From: Pithys albifrons albifrons
Lineage: Eukaryota; Chordata; Aves; Passeriformes; Thamnophilidae
Direction of reading: 5' to 3'
Length of the DNA stretch: 64,000 nt
Assembly (NCBI RefSeq): GCF_047495875.1
Contig: NC_092460.1
Span: 41,520,073-41,584,072 of the forward strand
Shown piece by piece: positions 11,497-25,227 of this stretch. Position 1 is the stretch's first letter. Each line of letters opens with the position of its first letter. The notes below the pieces were generated by a model. It saw nothing but the letters and a program-made list of their open reading frames with translations, had not been told where the DNA came from and made no database searches. The position numbers and the translations under genes are program-made.

Positions 11497-12734
11497 TCTG
11501 CGAACAAGTGAAACAGTTGACTCCTGACAGAAAGAATGTATAAGGACACATATTTCTTATGGCTTTAGAAAGATTCTCATATGCATCTTAGAATCCAGGA
11601 CTGGATCTTTCTTTCTCGGTGAAAAACAGCGTTGTTCCTTAGGGGAAGCTCATCTCGCAAAGTGCAACTTTTCGTTGCTAACAAGAGAAACAGCTGATTC
11701 TTGCAAGATAGAAGGCATGAGGACACACATTTCTTATGGCTTTGATAAGTGAATAATATGCATCTGAGAATCCAGGACTGGATCTTTCTTTCTCGGTGAA
11801 AAACAACTTTGTTCCTTACGGGAAGCTCAACTCGCAAAATGCGACTTTACGTTGCTAACAAGAGAAACAGCTGATCCTTGCAAGACAGAAGGCATAAGGA
11901 CACACATTTCTTATGGCTTTGATAAGTGAATCATATGCATCTGAGAATGCAGGTTTGGAGCTTCCTTTCTTGGTGAAAACACAGTTGTTACGTACGGGAA
12001 GCTCCTCTCGCAAAGTGCACCTTTGCTCTTCTAACACGTGAAACTCTGGATTTCTGACGGACAGGAGACATCAGGGCATATATTTCTTATGGTTTTGGAA
12101 AGTAAATCATATGCATCTAAAACTCCAGGGCTGGAGCTTGCTTTCACGGTGAAAAGCACAATTGTTCTTTAGGGGAAGCTCAACGAGCAAAGTGCAACTT
12201 TGCTTTGCTAACAAGTGAAACAGTCGATTCCTGTCAGACAGAAAGCATCAGGACACAGTATTCTTATGGCTCTGGCTAGTGAATCACATGCATCAGAGAA
12301 TCCAGGACTGGAGCTCTCTTTCTGGATGCAAAGCACTGTTGTTCCTTAGGGGAAGCTCAACGAGCAAAGTGCAACTTTGCTTTGCTAACAAGTGAAACAG
12401 TCGATTCCTGTCAGACAGGAGGCATCAGGACACAGTATTCTTATGGCTCTGGCTAGTGAATCACATGCATCAGAGAATCCAGGACTGGAGCTCTCTTTCT
12501 GGATGCAAAGCACTGTTGTTCCTTAGGGGAAGCTCAACGAGCAAAGGGCAACTTTGCTTTGCTAACAAGTGAAACAGTCGATTCCTGTCAGATAGAAGGC
12601 ATCAGGACACAGTATTCTTATGGCTCTTGTTAGTGAATCACATGCATTAGAGAATCCAGGACTGGAGCTCTCTTTCTGGATGCAAAGCGCAGTTGTTCCT
12701 TAGGGGAAGTTCAGCTCGCAAAGAGTAGCATTAT
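11497..12734 (+). repeat. 7-mer HOR cycle, second in L2
   Basis: 1238 bp. It differs from its left neighbour by gcatcttagaatcc in B and gagcaaagggc before the last F. Its Ft ends agcattattctgc, as do the Ft copies that close L0, L1 and L3. Confidence 0.87.
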
Positions 12735-15700
12735 TCTGCTAACAAGTGAAACAGTCGATTCCTGACAGAAAGAATGTATCAGGACACATATTTCTTATGG
12801 CTTTAGAAAGATTCTCATATGCATCTGAGAATCCAGGCCTGGATCTTTCTTTCTCTGTGAAAAACAGCGTTGTTCCTTAGGGGAAGCTCATCTCGCAAAG
12901 TGCAACTTTTCGTTGCTAACAAGAGAAACAGTTGATTCTTGCGAGACAGAAAGCATAAAGACACACATTTCTTATGGCTTTGATAAGTGAATCATATGCA
13001 TTCGAGAATGCAGGTCTGGAGCTTTCTTTCCTGGTGAAAAACACAGTTGTTACGTACGGGAAGCTCCTATCGCAAAATGCACCTTTGCTCTTCTAAAACG
13101 TGAAACTCTTGATTTCAGACAGACAGGAGACATCAGAGCACATATTTCTTTTGGTTTTGGAAAGTAAATCATATGCATCTAAAACTCCGAGGCTGGAGCT
13201 TGCTTTCACTGTGCAAAGCACTGTTGTTCCTTAGGGGAAGCTCAACGAGCAAAGTGCAACTTTGCTTTGCTAACAAGTGAAACAGTCGATTCCTGTCAGA
13301 CAGAAGGCATCAGGACACAGTATTCTTATGGCTCTGGCTAGTGAATCACATGCATCAGAGAATCCAGGACTGGAGCTCTCTTTCTAAATGCAAAGCACTG
13401 TTGTTCCTTAGGGGAAGCTCAACGAGCAAAGTGCAACTTTGCTTTGCTAACAAGTGAAACAGTCGATTCCTGTCAGACAGAAGGCATCAGGACACAGTAT
13501 TTTTATGGCTCTGGTTAGTGAATCACATGCATCAGAGAATGCAGGTCTGGAGCTCTCTTTCTGGATGCAAAGCACAGTTGTTACTTAGGGGAAGTTCAGC
13601 TCGCAAAGAGTAGCATTTATCTGCGAACAAGTGAAACAGTTGACTCCTGCCAGAAAGAATGTATCAGGACACATATTTCTTATGGCTTTAGAAAGATTCT
13701 CATATGCATCTGAGAATCCAGGACTGGATCTTTCTTTCTCTGTGAAAAACAGCGTTGTTCCTTAGGGGAAGCTCATCTCGCAAAGTGCAACTTTTCGTTG
13801 CTAACAAGAGAAACAGTTGATTCTTGCAAGATAGAAGGCATAAGGACATATATTTCTTATGGCTTTGATAAGTGAATCATATGCATTCGAGAATGCAGGT
13901 CTGGAGCTTTCTTTCTTGGTGAAAAACACAGTTGTTACGTACCGGAAGCTCCTATCGCAAAGTGCACCTTTGCTCTTCTAACACGTTAAACTCTTGATTT
14001 CAGACAGACAGGAGACATCAAGGCACATATTTCTCATGGTTTTGGAAAGTAAATCATATGCATCTAAAACTCCAGGGCTGGAGCTTGCTTTCATGGTGCA
14101 AAGCACTGTTGTTTCTTTAGGGGAAGCTCAATGAGCAAAGGGCAACTTTTCTTTGCTAACAAGTGAAACAGTCGATTCCTATCGGACATAAGTCATCAGA
14201 ACACAGTATTCTTATGGCTCTGGCTAGTGAATCACATGCATCAGAGAATCCAGGACTGGAGCTCTCTTTCTGGATGCAAAGCACAGTTGTTCCTTAGGGG
14301 AAGTTCAGCTCGCAAAGAGTAGCATTTATCTGCGAACAAGTGAAACAGTCGATTCCTGACAGAAAGAATGTATAAGGACACATATTTCTTATGGCTTTAG
14401 AAAGATTCTCATATGCATCTGAGAAGCCAGGACTGGATCTTTCTTTCTCGGCGAAAAACAACTTTGTTCCTTAAGGGAAGCTCATCTCTCAAAGTGCAAC
14501 TTTTCGTTTCTAACAAGAGAAACAGCTGATTCTTGCAAGACAGGAACCATAAGGACACACATTTCTTATGGCTTTGATAAGTGAATAATATGCATCTGAG
14601 AATCCAGGCCTGGGTATTCTTTCTCGGTGAAAAACAACTTTGTTCCTTAAAGGAAGCTCCACTCGCAAAGTGCGACTTTACGTTGCTAACAAGCGAAACA
14701 GCTGATTCTTGCAAGACAGGAAGCATAAAGACACACATTTCTTATGGCTTTGATAAGTGAATCATATGCATTCGAGAATGCAGGTCTGGAGCTTTCTTTC
14801 TTGGTGAAAAACACAGTTGTTACGTACGGGAAGCTCCTATCGCAAAGTGCACCTTTGCTCTTCTAACACGTGAAACTCTTGATTTCTGACAGACAGGAGA
14901 CATCAGGGCACATATTTCTTTTGGTTTTGGAAAGTAAATCATATGCATCTAAAACTCCAGGGCTGGAGCTTGCTTTCACTGTGCAAAGCACTGTTGTTCC
15001 TTAGGGGAAGCTCAACGAGCAAAGTGCAACTTTGCTTTGCTAACAAGTGAAACAGTCGATTCCTGTCAGACAGAAGGCATCAGGACACAGTATTCTTATG
15101 GCTCTGGCTAGTGAATCACATGCATCAGAGAATCCAGGACTGGAGCTCTCTTTCTAAATGCAAAGCACTGTTGTTCCTTAGGGGAAGCTCAATGAGCAAA
15201 GTGCAACTTTGATTTGCTAACAAGTGAAACAGTCGATTCCTGTCAGACAGAAGGCATCAGGACACAGTATTTTTATGGCTCTGGTTAGTGAATCACATGC
15301 ATCAGAGAATGCAGGTCTGGAGCTCTCTTTCTGGATGCAAAGCGCAGTTGTTACTTAGGGGAAGTTCAGCTCGCAAAGAGTAGCATTTATCTGCAAACAA
15401 GTGAAACAGTTGACTCCTGCCAGAAAGAATGTATCAGGACACATATTTCTTATGGCTTTAGAAAGATTCTCACATGCATCTTTAGAATCCAGGACTGGAT
15501 CGTTCTTTCTCGGTGAAAAACAGCGTTGTTCCTTAGGGGAAGCTCATCTCGCAAAGTGCAACTTTTCCTTGCTAACAAGAGAAACAGCTGATTCTTGCAA
15601 GATAGAAGGCATAAGGACACACATTTCTTATGGCTTTGATAAGTGAATAATATGCATCTGAGAATCCAGGCCTGGATCTTTCTTTCTCCGTGAAAAACAA

Positions 15701-16978
15701 CTTTGTTCCTTACGGGGAGCTCAACTCGCAAAGTGCGACTTTACGTTGCTAACAAGAGAAACAGCTGATTCTTGCATGACAGTAAGCATAAGGACAAACA
15801 TTTCTTATGGCTTTGAAAAGTGAATCATATGCATTCGAGAATGCAGGTTTGGAGCTTCCTTTCTTGGTGAAAACACAGTTGTTACGTACGGGAAGCTCCT
15901 ATCGGAAAGTGTACCTTTGCTCTTCTAACACGTGAAACTCTTGATTTCTGACAGACAGGAGACATCAGGGCACATATTTCTTATGGTTTTGCAAAGTAAA
16001 TCATATACATCTAAAACTCAAGGGCTGGAGCTTGCTTTCACTGTGCAAAGCACTGTTGTTCCTTAGGGGAAGCTCAACGAGCAAAGTGCAACTTTGCTTT
16101 GCTAACAAGTGAAACAGTCGATTCCTGTCAGACAGAAGGCATCAGGACACAGTATTCTTATGGCTCTTGTTAGTGAATCACATGCATTAGAGAATCCAGG
16201 CCTGGAGCTCTCTTTCTGGATGCAAAGCGCACTTGTTCCTTAGGGGAAGTTCAGCTGGCAAAGAGTAGCATTATTCTGCTAACAAGTGAAACAGTCGATT
16301 CCTGCCAGAAAGTCTGTATCAGGACACATATTTCTTATGGCTTTAGAAAGATTCTCACATGCATCTTAGAATCCAGGACTGGATCTTTCTTTCTCGGTGA
16401 AAAAGAACTTTGTTCCTTAGGGGAAGCTCATCTCGCAAAGTGCAACTTTTCGTTGCTAACAAGAGAAACAGTTGATTCTTGCAAGACAGAAGGCATAAGG
16501 ACATATATATCTTATGGCTTTGATAAGTGAATCATATGCATTTGAGAATGCAGGTCTGGAGCTTTCTTTCTTGCTGAAAAACACAGTTGTTACGTACCGG
16601 AAGCTCCTATCGCAAAGTGCACCTTTGCTCTTCCAACACGTGAAACTCTTGATTTCTGACAGACAGGAGACATCAGGGCACATATTTCTTATGGTTTTGG
16701 AAAGTAAATCATATGCATCTAAAACTCCAGGGCTGGAGCTTGCTTTCACTGTGCAAAGCACTGTTGTTCCTTAGGGGAAGCTCAACGAGCAAATGCAACT
16801 TTGATTTCCTAAGTTAAACAGTCGATTCCTGTCAGACAGAAGGCATCAGGACACAGTATTCTTATGGCTCTTGTTAGTGAATCACATGCATTAGAGAATC
16901 CAGGACTGGAGCTCTCTTTCTGGATGCAAAGTACTGTTGTTCCTTAGGGGAAATTCAGCTCGCAAAGAGTAGCATTTT

Positions 16979-18213
16979 TCTGCTAACAAGTGAAACAGTC
17001 GATTCCTGACAGAAAGACTGTATCAGGACACATATTTCTTATGGCTTTAGAAAGATTCTCATATGCATTTAGAATCCAGGACTGGATCTTTCTTTCTCGG
17101 TGAAAAACAGCGTTGTTCCTTAGGGGAAGCTCATCTCGCAAAGTGCAACTTTTCGTTGCTAACAAGAGAAACAGCTGATTCTTGCAAGATAGAAGGCATG
17201 AGGACACACATTTCTTATGGCTTTGATAAGTGAATAATATGCATCTGAGAATCCAGGACTGGATCTTTCTTTCTCGGTGAAAAACAACTTTGTTCCTTAA
17301 AGGAAGCTCAACTCGCAAAATGCGACTTTACGTTGCTAACAAGAGAAACAGCTGATCCTTGCAAGACAGAAGGCATAAGGACACACATTTCTTATGGCTT
17401 TGATAAGTGAATCATATGCATCTGAGAATGCAGGTTTGGAGCTTCCTTTCTTGGTGAAAACACAGTTGTTACGTACGGGAAGCTCCTCTCGCAAAGTGCA
17501 CCTTTGCTCTTCTAAAACGTGAAACTGGATTTCTGACGGACAGGAGACATCAGGGCATATATTTGTTATGGTTTTGGAAAGTAAATCATATGCATCTAAA
17601 ACTCCAGGGCTGGAGCTTGCTTTCACGGTGAAAAGCACAATTGTTCTTTAGGGGAAGCTCAACGAGCAAAGTGCAACTTTGCTTTGCTAACAAGTGAAAC
17701 AGTCGATTCCTGTCAGACAGAAAGCATCAGGACACAGTATTCTTATGGCTCTGGCTAGTGAATCACATGCATCAGAGAATCCAGGACTGGAGCTCTCTTT
17801 CTGGATGCAAAGCACTGTTGTTCCTTAGGGGAAGCTCAACGAGCAAAGTGCAACTTTGCTTTGCTAACAAGTGAAACAGTCGATTCCTGTCAGACAGGAG
17901 GCATCAGGACACAGTATTCTTATGGCTCTGGCTAGTGAATCACATGCATCAGAGAATCCAGGACTGGAGCTCTCTTTCTGGATGCAAAGCACTGTTGTTC
18001 CTTAGGGGAAGCTCAACGAGCAAAGTGCAACTTTGCTTTCCTAACAAGTGAAACAGTCTATTCCTGTCAGACAGAAGGCATCAGGACACAGCATTCTTAT
18101 GGCTCTTGTTAGTGAATCACATGCATTAGAGAATCCAGGACTGGAGCTCTCTTTCTGGATGCAAAGTACTGTTGTTCCTTAGGGGAAATTCAGCTCGCAA
18201 AGAGTAGCATTTT
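16979..18213 (+). repeat. 7-mer HOR, first of a tandem triplet
   Basis: 1235 bp. Its Ft ends in gcaaagtactgttgttcc and ggggaaattcag, the same ending as the Ft just before the triplet (16928-16960) and unlike the other 7-mers, which have gcaaagcac and ggggaagttcag. That places the exchange that made the extra copy inside Ft. Confidence 0.88.
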
Positions 18214-19448
18214 TCTGCTAACAAGTGAAACAGTCGATTCCTGACAGAAAGACTGTATCAGGACACATATTTCTTATGGCTTTAGAAAGATTCTCATATG
18301 CATTTAGAATCCAGGACTGGATCTTTCTTTCTCGGTGAAAAACAGCGTTGTTCCTTAGGGGAAGCTCATCTCGCAAAGTGCAACTTTTCGTTGCTAACAA
18401 GAGAAACAGCTGATTCTTGCAAGATAGAAGGCATGAGGACACACATTTCTTATGGCTTTGATAAGTGAATAATATGCATCTGAGAATCCAGGACTGGATC
18501 TTTCTTTCTCGGTGAAAAACAACTTTGTTCCTTAAAGGAAGCTCAACTCGCAAAATGCGACTTTACGTTGCTAACAAGAGAAACAGCTGATCCTTGCAAG
18601 ACAGAAGGCATAAGGACACACATTTCTTATGGCTTTCATAAGTGAATCATATGCATCTGAGAATGCAGGTTTGGAGCTTCCTTTCTTGGTGAAAACACAG
18701 TTGTTACGTACGGGAAGCTCCTCTCGCAAAGTGCACCTTTGCTCTTCTAAAACGTGAAACTGGATTTCTGACGGACAGGAGACATCAGGGCATATATTTG
18801 TTATGGTTTTGGAAAGTAAATCATATGCATCTAAAACTCCAGGGCTGGAGCTTGCTTTCACGGTGAAAAGCACAATTGTTCTTTAGGGGAAGCTCAACGA
18901 GCAAAGTGCAACTTTGCTTTGCTAACAAGTGAAACAGTCGATTCCTGTCAGACAGAAAGCATCAGGACACAGTATTCTTATGGCTCTGGCTAGTGAATCA
19001 CATGCATCAGAGAATCCAGGACTGGAGCTCTCTTTCTGGATGCAAAGCACTGTTGTTCCTTAGGGGAAGCTCAACGAGCAAAGTGCAACTTTGCTTTGCT
19101 AACAAGTGAAACAGTCGATTCCTGTCAGACAGGAGGCATCAGGACACAGTATTCTTATGGCTCTGGCTAGTGAATCACATGCATCAGAGAATCCAGGACT
19201 GGAGCTCTCTTTCTGGATGCAAAGCACTGTTGTTCCTTAGGGGAAGCTCAACGAGCAAAGTGCAACTTTGCTTTGCTAACAAGTGAAACAGTCGATTCCT
19301 GTCAGACAGAAGGCATCAGGACACAGCATTCTTATGGCTCTTGTTAGTGAATCACATGCATTAGAGAATCCAGGACTGGAGCTCTCTTTCTGGATGCAAA
19401 GCACAGTTGTTCCTTAGGGGAAGTTCAGCTCGCAAAGAGTAGCATTTA
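18214..19448 (+). repeat. 7-mer HOR, second of a tandem triplet
   Basis: 1235 bp and nearly identical to the preceding copy; one visible difference is tttcataag at 18635 in place of tttgataag in the D monomer. Such similarity points to a recent tandem duplication. Confidence 0.88.
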
Positions 19449-20685
19449 TCTGCGAACAAGTGAAACAGTTGACTCCTGACAGAAAGAATGTATAAGGACA
19501 CATATTTCTTATGGCTTTAGAAAGATTCTCATATGCATTTAGAATCCAGGACTGGATCTTTCTTTCTCGGTGAAAAACAGCGTTGTTCCTTAGGGGAAGC
19601 TCATCTCGCAAAGTGCAACTTTTCGTTGCTAACAAGAGAAACAGCTGATTCTTGCAAGATAGAAGGCATGAGGACACACATTTCTTATGGCTTTGATAAG
19701 TGAATAATATGCATCTGAGAATCCAGGACTGGATCTTTCTTTCTCGGTGAAAAACAACTTTGTTCCTTACGGGAAGCTCAACTCGCAAAATGCGACTTTA
19801 CGTTGCTAACAAGAGAAACAGCTGATCCTTGCAAGACAGAAGGCATAAGGACACACATTTCTTATGGCTTTGATAAGTGAATCATATGCATCTGAGAATG
19901 CAGGTTTGGAGCTTCCTTTCTTGGTGAAAACACAGTTGTTACGTACGGGAAGCTCCTCTCGCAAAGTGCACCTTTGCTCTTCTAACACGTGAAACTCTGG
20001 ATTTCTGACGGACAGGAGACATCAGGGCATATATTTCTTATGGTTTTGGAAAGTAAATCATATGCATCTAAAACTCCAGGGCTGGAGCTTGCTTTCACGG
20101 TGAAAAGCACAATTGTTCTTTAGGGGAAGCTCAACGAGCAAAGTGCAACTTTGCTTTGCTAACAAGTGAAACAGTCGATTCCTGTCAGACAGAAAGCATC
20201 AGGACACAGTATTCTTATGGCTCTGGCTAGTGAATCACATGCATCAGAGAATCCAGGACTGGAGCTCTCTTTCTGGATGCAAAGCACTGTTGTTCCTTAG
20301 GGGAAGCTCAACGAGCAAAGTGCAACTTTGCTTTGCTAACAAGTGAAACAGTCGATTCCTGTCAGACAGGAGGCATCAGGACACAGTATTCTTATGGCTC
20401 TGGCTAGTGAATCACATGCATCAGAGAATCCAGGACTGGAGCTCTCTTTCTGGATGCAAAGCACTGTTGTTCCTTAGGGGAAGCTCAACGAGCAAAGGGC
20501 AACTTTGCTTTGCTAACAAGTGAAACAGTCGATTCCTGTCAGATAGAAGGCATCAGGACACAGTATTCTTATGGCTCTTGTTAGTGAATCACATGCATTA
20601 GAGAATCCAGGACTGGAGCTCTCTTTCTGGATGCAAAGCGCAGTTGTTCCTTAGGGGAAGTTCAGCTCGCAAAGAGTAGCATTAT
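19449..20685 (+). repeat. 7-mer HOR, third of a tandem triplet
   Basis: 1237 bp. It corresponds to the last 7-mer of L0 (2835-4071) and of L2 (11497-12734), with the same gagcaaagggc and agatagaaggc marks before and in its Ft. It is the original closing cycle of the left super-HOR. Confidence 0.87.
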
Positions 20686-23600
20686 TCTGCTAACAAGTGA
20701 AACAGTCGATTCCTGACAGAAAGAATGTATCAGGACACATATTTCTTATGGCTTTAGAAAGATTCTCATATGCATCTGAGAATCCAGGCCTGGATCTTTC
20801 TTTCTCTGTGAAAAACAGCGTTGTTCCTTAGGGGAAGCTCATCTCGCAAAGTGCAACTTTTCGTTGCTAACAAGAGAAACAGTTGATTCTTGCGAGACAG
20901 AAAGCATAAAGACACACATTTCTTATGGCTTTGATAAGTGAATCATATGCATTCGAGAATGCAGGTCTGGAGCTTTCTTTCCTGGTGAAAAACACAGTTG
21001 TTACGTACGGGAAGCTCCTATCGCAAAATGCACCTTTGCTCTTCTAAAACGTGAAACTCTTGATTTCAGACAGACAGGAGACATCAGAGCACATATTTCT
21101 TTTGGTTTTGGAAAGTAAATCATATGCATCTAAAACTCCGAGGCTGGAGCTTGCTTTCACTGTGCAAAGCACTGTTGTTCCTTAGGGGAAGCTCAACGAG
21201 CAAAGTGCAACTTTGCTTTGCTAACAAGTGAAACAGTCGATTCCTGTCAGACAGAAGGCATCAGGACACAGTATTCTTATGGCTCTGGCTAGTGAATCAC
21301 ATGCATCAGAGAATCCAGGACTGGAGCTCTCTTTCTAAATGCAAAGCACTGTTGTTCCTTAGGGGAAGCTCAACGAGCAAAGTGCAACTTTGCTTTGCTA
21401 ACAAGTGAAACAGTCGATTCCTGTCAGACAGAAGGCATCAGGACACAGTATTTTTATGGCTCTGGTTAGTGAATCACATGCATCAGAGAATGCAGGTCTG
21501 GAGCTCTCTTTCTGGATGCAAAGCACAGTTGTTACTTAGGGGAAGTTCAGCTCGCAAAGAGTAGCATTTATCTGCGAACAAGTGAAACAGTTGACTCCTG
21601 CCAGAAAGAATGTATCAGGACACATATTTCTTATGGCTTTAGAAAGATTCTCATATGCATCTGAGAATCCAGGACTGGATCTTTCTTTCTCTGTGAAAAA
21701 CAGCGTTGTTCCTTAGGGGAAGCTCATCTCGCAAAGTGCAACTTTTCGTTGCTAACAAGAGAAAAAGTTGATTCTTGCAAGATAGAAGGCATAAGGACAT
21801 ATATTTCTTATGGCTTTGATAAGTGAATCATATGCATTCGAGAATGCAGGTCTGGAGCTTTCTTTCTTGCTGAAAAACACAGTTGTTACGTACCGGAAGC
21901 TCCTATCGCAAAGTGCACCTTTGCTCTTCTAACACGTTAAACTCTTGATTTCAGACAGACAGGAGACATCAAGGCACATATTTCTTATGGTTTTGGAAAG
22001 TAAATCATATGCATCTAAAACTCCAGGGCTGGAGCTTGCTTTCATGGTGCAAAGCACTGTTGTTTCTTTAGGGGAAGCTCAATGAGCAAAGGGCAACTTT
22101 TCTTTGCTAACAAGTGAAACAGTCGATTCCTATCGGACATAAGTCATCAGAACACAGTATTCTTATGGCTCTGGCTAGTGAATCACATGCATCAGAGAAT
22201 CCAGGACTGGAGCTCTCTTTCTGGATGCAAAGCACAGTTGTTCCTTAGGGGAAGTTCAGCTCGCAAAGAGTAGCATTTATCTGCGAACAAGTGAAACAGT
22301 CGATTCCTGACAGAAAGAATGTATAAGGACACATATTTCTTATGGCTTTAGAAAGATTCTCATATGCATCTGAGAAGCCAGGACTGGATCTTTCTTTCTC
22401 GGCGAAAAACAACTTTGTTCCTTAAGGGAAGCTCATCTCTCAAAGTGCAACTTTTCGTTTCTAACAAGAGAAACAGCTGATTCTTGCAAGACAGGAACCA
22501 TAAGGACACACATTTCTTATGGCTTTGATAAGTGAATAATATGCATCTGAGAATCCAGGCCTGGGTATTCTTTCTCGGTGAAAAACAACTTTGTTCCTTA
22601 AAGGAAGCTCCACTCGCAAAGTGCGACTTTACGTTGCTAACAAGCGAAACAGCTGATTCTTGCAAGACAGGAAGCATAAAGACACACATTTCTTATGGCT
22701 TTGATAAGTGAATCATATGCATTCGAGAATGCAGGTCTGGAGCTTTCTTTCTTGGTGAAAAACACAGTTGTTACGTACGGGAAGCTTCTATCGCAAAGTG
22801 CACCTTTGCTCTTCTAACACGTGAAACTCTTGATTTCTGACAGACAGGAGACATCAGGGCACATATTTCTTTTGGTTTTGGAAAGTAAATCATATGCATC
22901 TAAAACTCCAGGGCTGGAGCTTGCTTTCACTGTGCAAAGCACTGTTGTTCCTTAGGGGAAGCTCAACGAGCAAAGTGCAACTTTGCTTTGCTAACAAGTG
23001 AAACAGTCGATTCCTGTCAGACAGAAGGCATCAGGACACAGTATTCTTATGGCTCTGGCTAGTGAATCACATGCATCAGAGAATCCAGGACTGGAGCTCT
23101 CTTTCTAAATGCAAAGCACTGTTGTTCCTTAGGGGAAGCTCAACGAGCAAAGTGCAACTTTGCTTTGCTAACAAGTGAAACAGTCGATTCCTGTCAGACA
23201 GAAGGCATCAGGACACAGTATTTTTATGGCTCTGGTTAGTGAATCACATGCATCAGAGAATGCAGGTCTGGAGCTCTCTTTCTGGATGCAAAGCGCAGTT
23301 GTTACTTAGGGGAAGTTCAGCTCGCAAAGAGTAGCATTTATCTGCAAACAAGTGAAACAGTTGACTCCTGCCAGAAAGAATGTATCAGGACACATATTTC
23401 TTATGGCTTTAGAAAGATTCTCACATGCATCTTAGAATCCAGGACTGGATCGTTCTTTCTCGGTGAAAAACAGCGTTGTTCCTTAGGGGAAGCTCATCTC
23501 TCAAAGTGCAACTTTTCCTTGCTAACAAGAGAAACAGCTTATTCTTGCAAGATAGAAGGCATAAGGACACACATTTCTTATGGCTTTGATAAGTGAATAA

Positions 23601-25227
23601 TATGCATCTGAGAATCCAGGACTGGATCTTTCTTTCTCCGTGAAAAACAACTTTGTTCCTTACGGGAAGCTCAACTCGCAAAGTGCGACTTTACGTTGCT
23701 AACAAGAGAAACAGCTGATTCTTACATGACAGTAAGCATAAGGACAAACATTTCTTATGGCTTTGAAAAGTGAATCATATGCATTCGAGAATGCAGGTTT
23801 GGAGCTTCCTTTCTTGGTGAAAACACAGTTGTTACATACGGGAAGCTCCTATCGGAAAGTGTACCTTTGCTCTTCTAACACGTGAAACTCTTGATTTCTG
23901 ACAGACAGGAGACATCAGGGCACATATTTCTTATGGTTTTGCAAAGTAAATCATATACATCTAAAACTCAAGGGCTAGAGCTTGCTTTCACTGTGCAAAG
24001 CACTGTTGTTCCTTAGGGGAAGCTCAACGAGCAAAGTGCAACTTTGCTTTGCTAACAAGTGAAACAGTCGATTCCTGTCAGACAGAAGGCATCAGGACAC
24101 AGTATTCTTATGGCTCTTGTTAGTGAATCACATGCATTAGAGAATCCAGGCCTGGAGCTCTCTTTCTGGATGCAAAGCGCACTTGTTCCTTAGGGGAAGT
24201 TCAGCTGGCAAAGAGTAGCATTATTCTGCTAACAAGTGAAACAGTCGATTCCTGCCAGAAAGTCTGTATCAGGACACATATTTCTAATGGCTTTAGAAAG
24301 ATTCTCACATGCATCTTAGAATCCAGGACTGGATCTTTCTTTCTCGGTGAAAAAGAACTTTGTTCCTTAAAGGAAGCTCATCTCGCAAAGTGCAACTTTT
24401 CGTTGCTAACAAGAGAAACAGTTGATTCTTGCAAGACAGAAGGCATAAGGACATATATATCTTATGGCTTTGATAAGTGAATCATATGCATTTGAGAATG
24501 CAGGTCTGGAGCTTTCTTTCTTGCTGAAAAACACAGTTGTTACGTACGGGAAGCTCTTATCGCAAAGTGCACCTTTGCTCTTCTAACACGTGAAACTCTT
24601 GATTTCTGACAGACAGGAGACATCAGGGCACATATTTCTTATGGTTTTGGAAAGTAAATCATATGCATCTAAAACTCCAGGGCTGGAGCTTGCTTTCATG
24701 GTGCAAAACACTGTTGTTTCTTTAGGGGAAGCTCAACGAGCAAAGTGCAACCCTTCTTTGCTAACAAGTGAAACAGTCGATTCCTATCGGACAGAAGTCA
24801 ACAGAACACAGTATTCTTATGGCTCTGGCTAGTGAATCACATGAATCAGAGAATGCAGGACTGGAGCCCTCTTTCTGGATGCAAAGCGCAGTTGTTCCTT
24901 AGGGGAAGTTCAGCTCGCAAAGAGTAGCATTGATCTGCGAACAAGTGAAACATTTGACACCTGCCAGAAAGAATGTATCAGGACACATATTTCTTATGGC
25001 TCTAGAAAGATTCTCATATGCATCTGAGAATCCAGGACTGGATCTTTCTTTCTCGGTGAAAAACAGCGTTGTTCCTCAGGGGAAGCGCATCTCGCAAAGT
25101 GCAACTTTTCGTTGCTAACAAGAGAAACAGCTGATTCTTGCAAGACAGAAGGCAAAAGGACACACATTTCTTATGGCTTTGAAAAGTGAATAATATGCAT
25201 CTGAGAATCCAGGCCTGGATCTTTCTT
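20686..25227 (+). repeat. Left super-HOR copy L4 (5-4-6-5-4), truncated by the inversion
   Basis: Cycle starts are 20686, 21571, 22280, 23341, 24225 and 24934, with lengths 885, 709, 1061, 884 and 709, then 294 bases of B and C. It matches L3 until about 24.5 kb. From there the D and E monomers carry right-arm marks (aagctcttatcgc, gttgtttctttagggg, gcaacccttctttgc), and its last complete cycle is 709 bp instead of 704. The expected 7-mers are missing because the array flips at 25228. Confidence 0.87.

Larger units (their letters stand above)
6019..12734 (+). repeat. Left super-HOR copy L2 (5-4-6-5-4-7-7, 38 monomers)
   Basis: Cycle starts are 6019, 6904, 7613, 8674, 9558, 10262 and 11497, with lengths 885, 709, 1061, 884, 704, 1235 and 1238, for a total of 6716 bp. 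It shows the full left pattern once and is the best reference unit. The 704-bp cycle has a compressed Ft start (10069-10095). Closely matching sequence recurs 6716 bp downstream. Confidence 0.9.
12735..20685 (+). repeat. Left super-HOR copy L3 (5-4-6-5-4-7-7-7, 45 monomers)
   Basis: Cycle starts are 12735, 13620, 14329, 15390, 16275, 16979, 18214 and 19449, with lengths 885, 709, 1061, 885, 704, 1235, 1235 and 1237, for a total of 7951 bp. It equals L2 plus one extra 7-mer (7951 minus 6716 is 1235). The first five cycles match L2 base for base over long stretches. Confidence 0.9.
1..25227 (+). repeat. Left arm of the array, forward orientation
   Basis: An unbroken head-to-tail run of five super-HOR copies beginning at 1, 4072, 6019, 12735 and 20686. 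Left-type markers are ggagctctc in F monomers, gttgttccttagggg in most E monomers, aggaggcatc in the middle F of 7-mers, and Ft ending in aaagagtagcatt. All cycle lengths are multiples of about 177 bp, so monomer phase is never lost. The arm ends abruptly at the strand switch after 25227. Confidence 0.95.
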
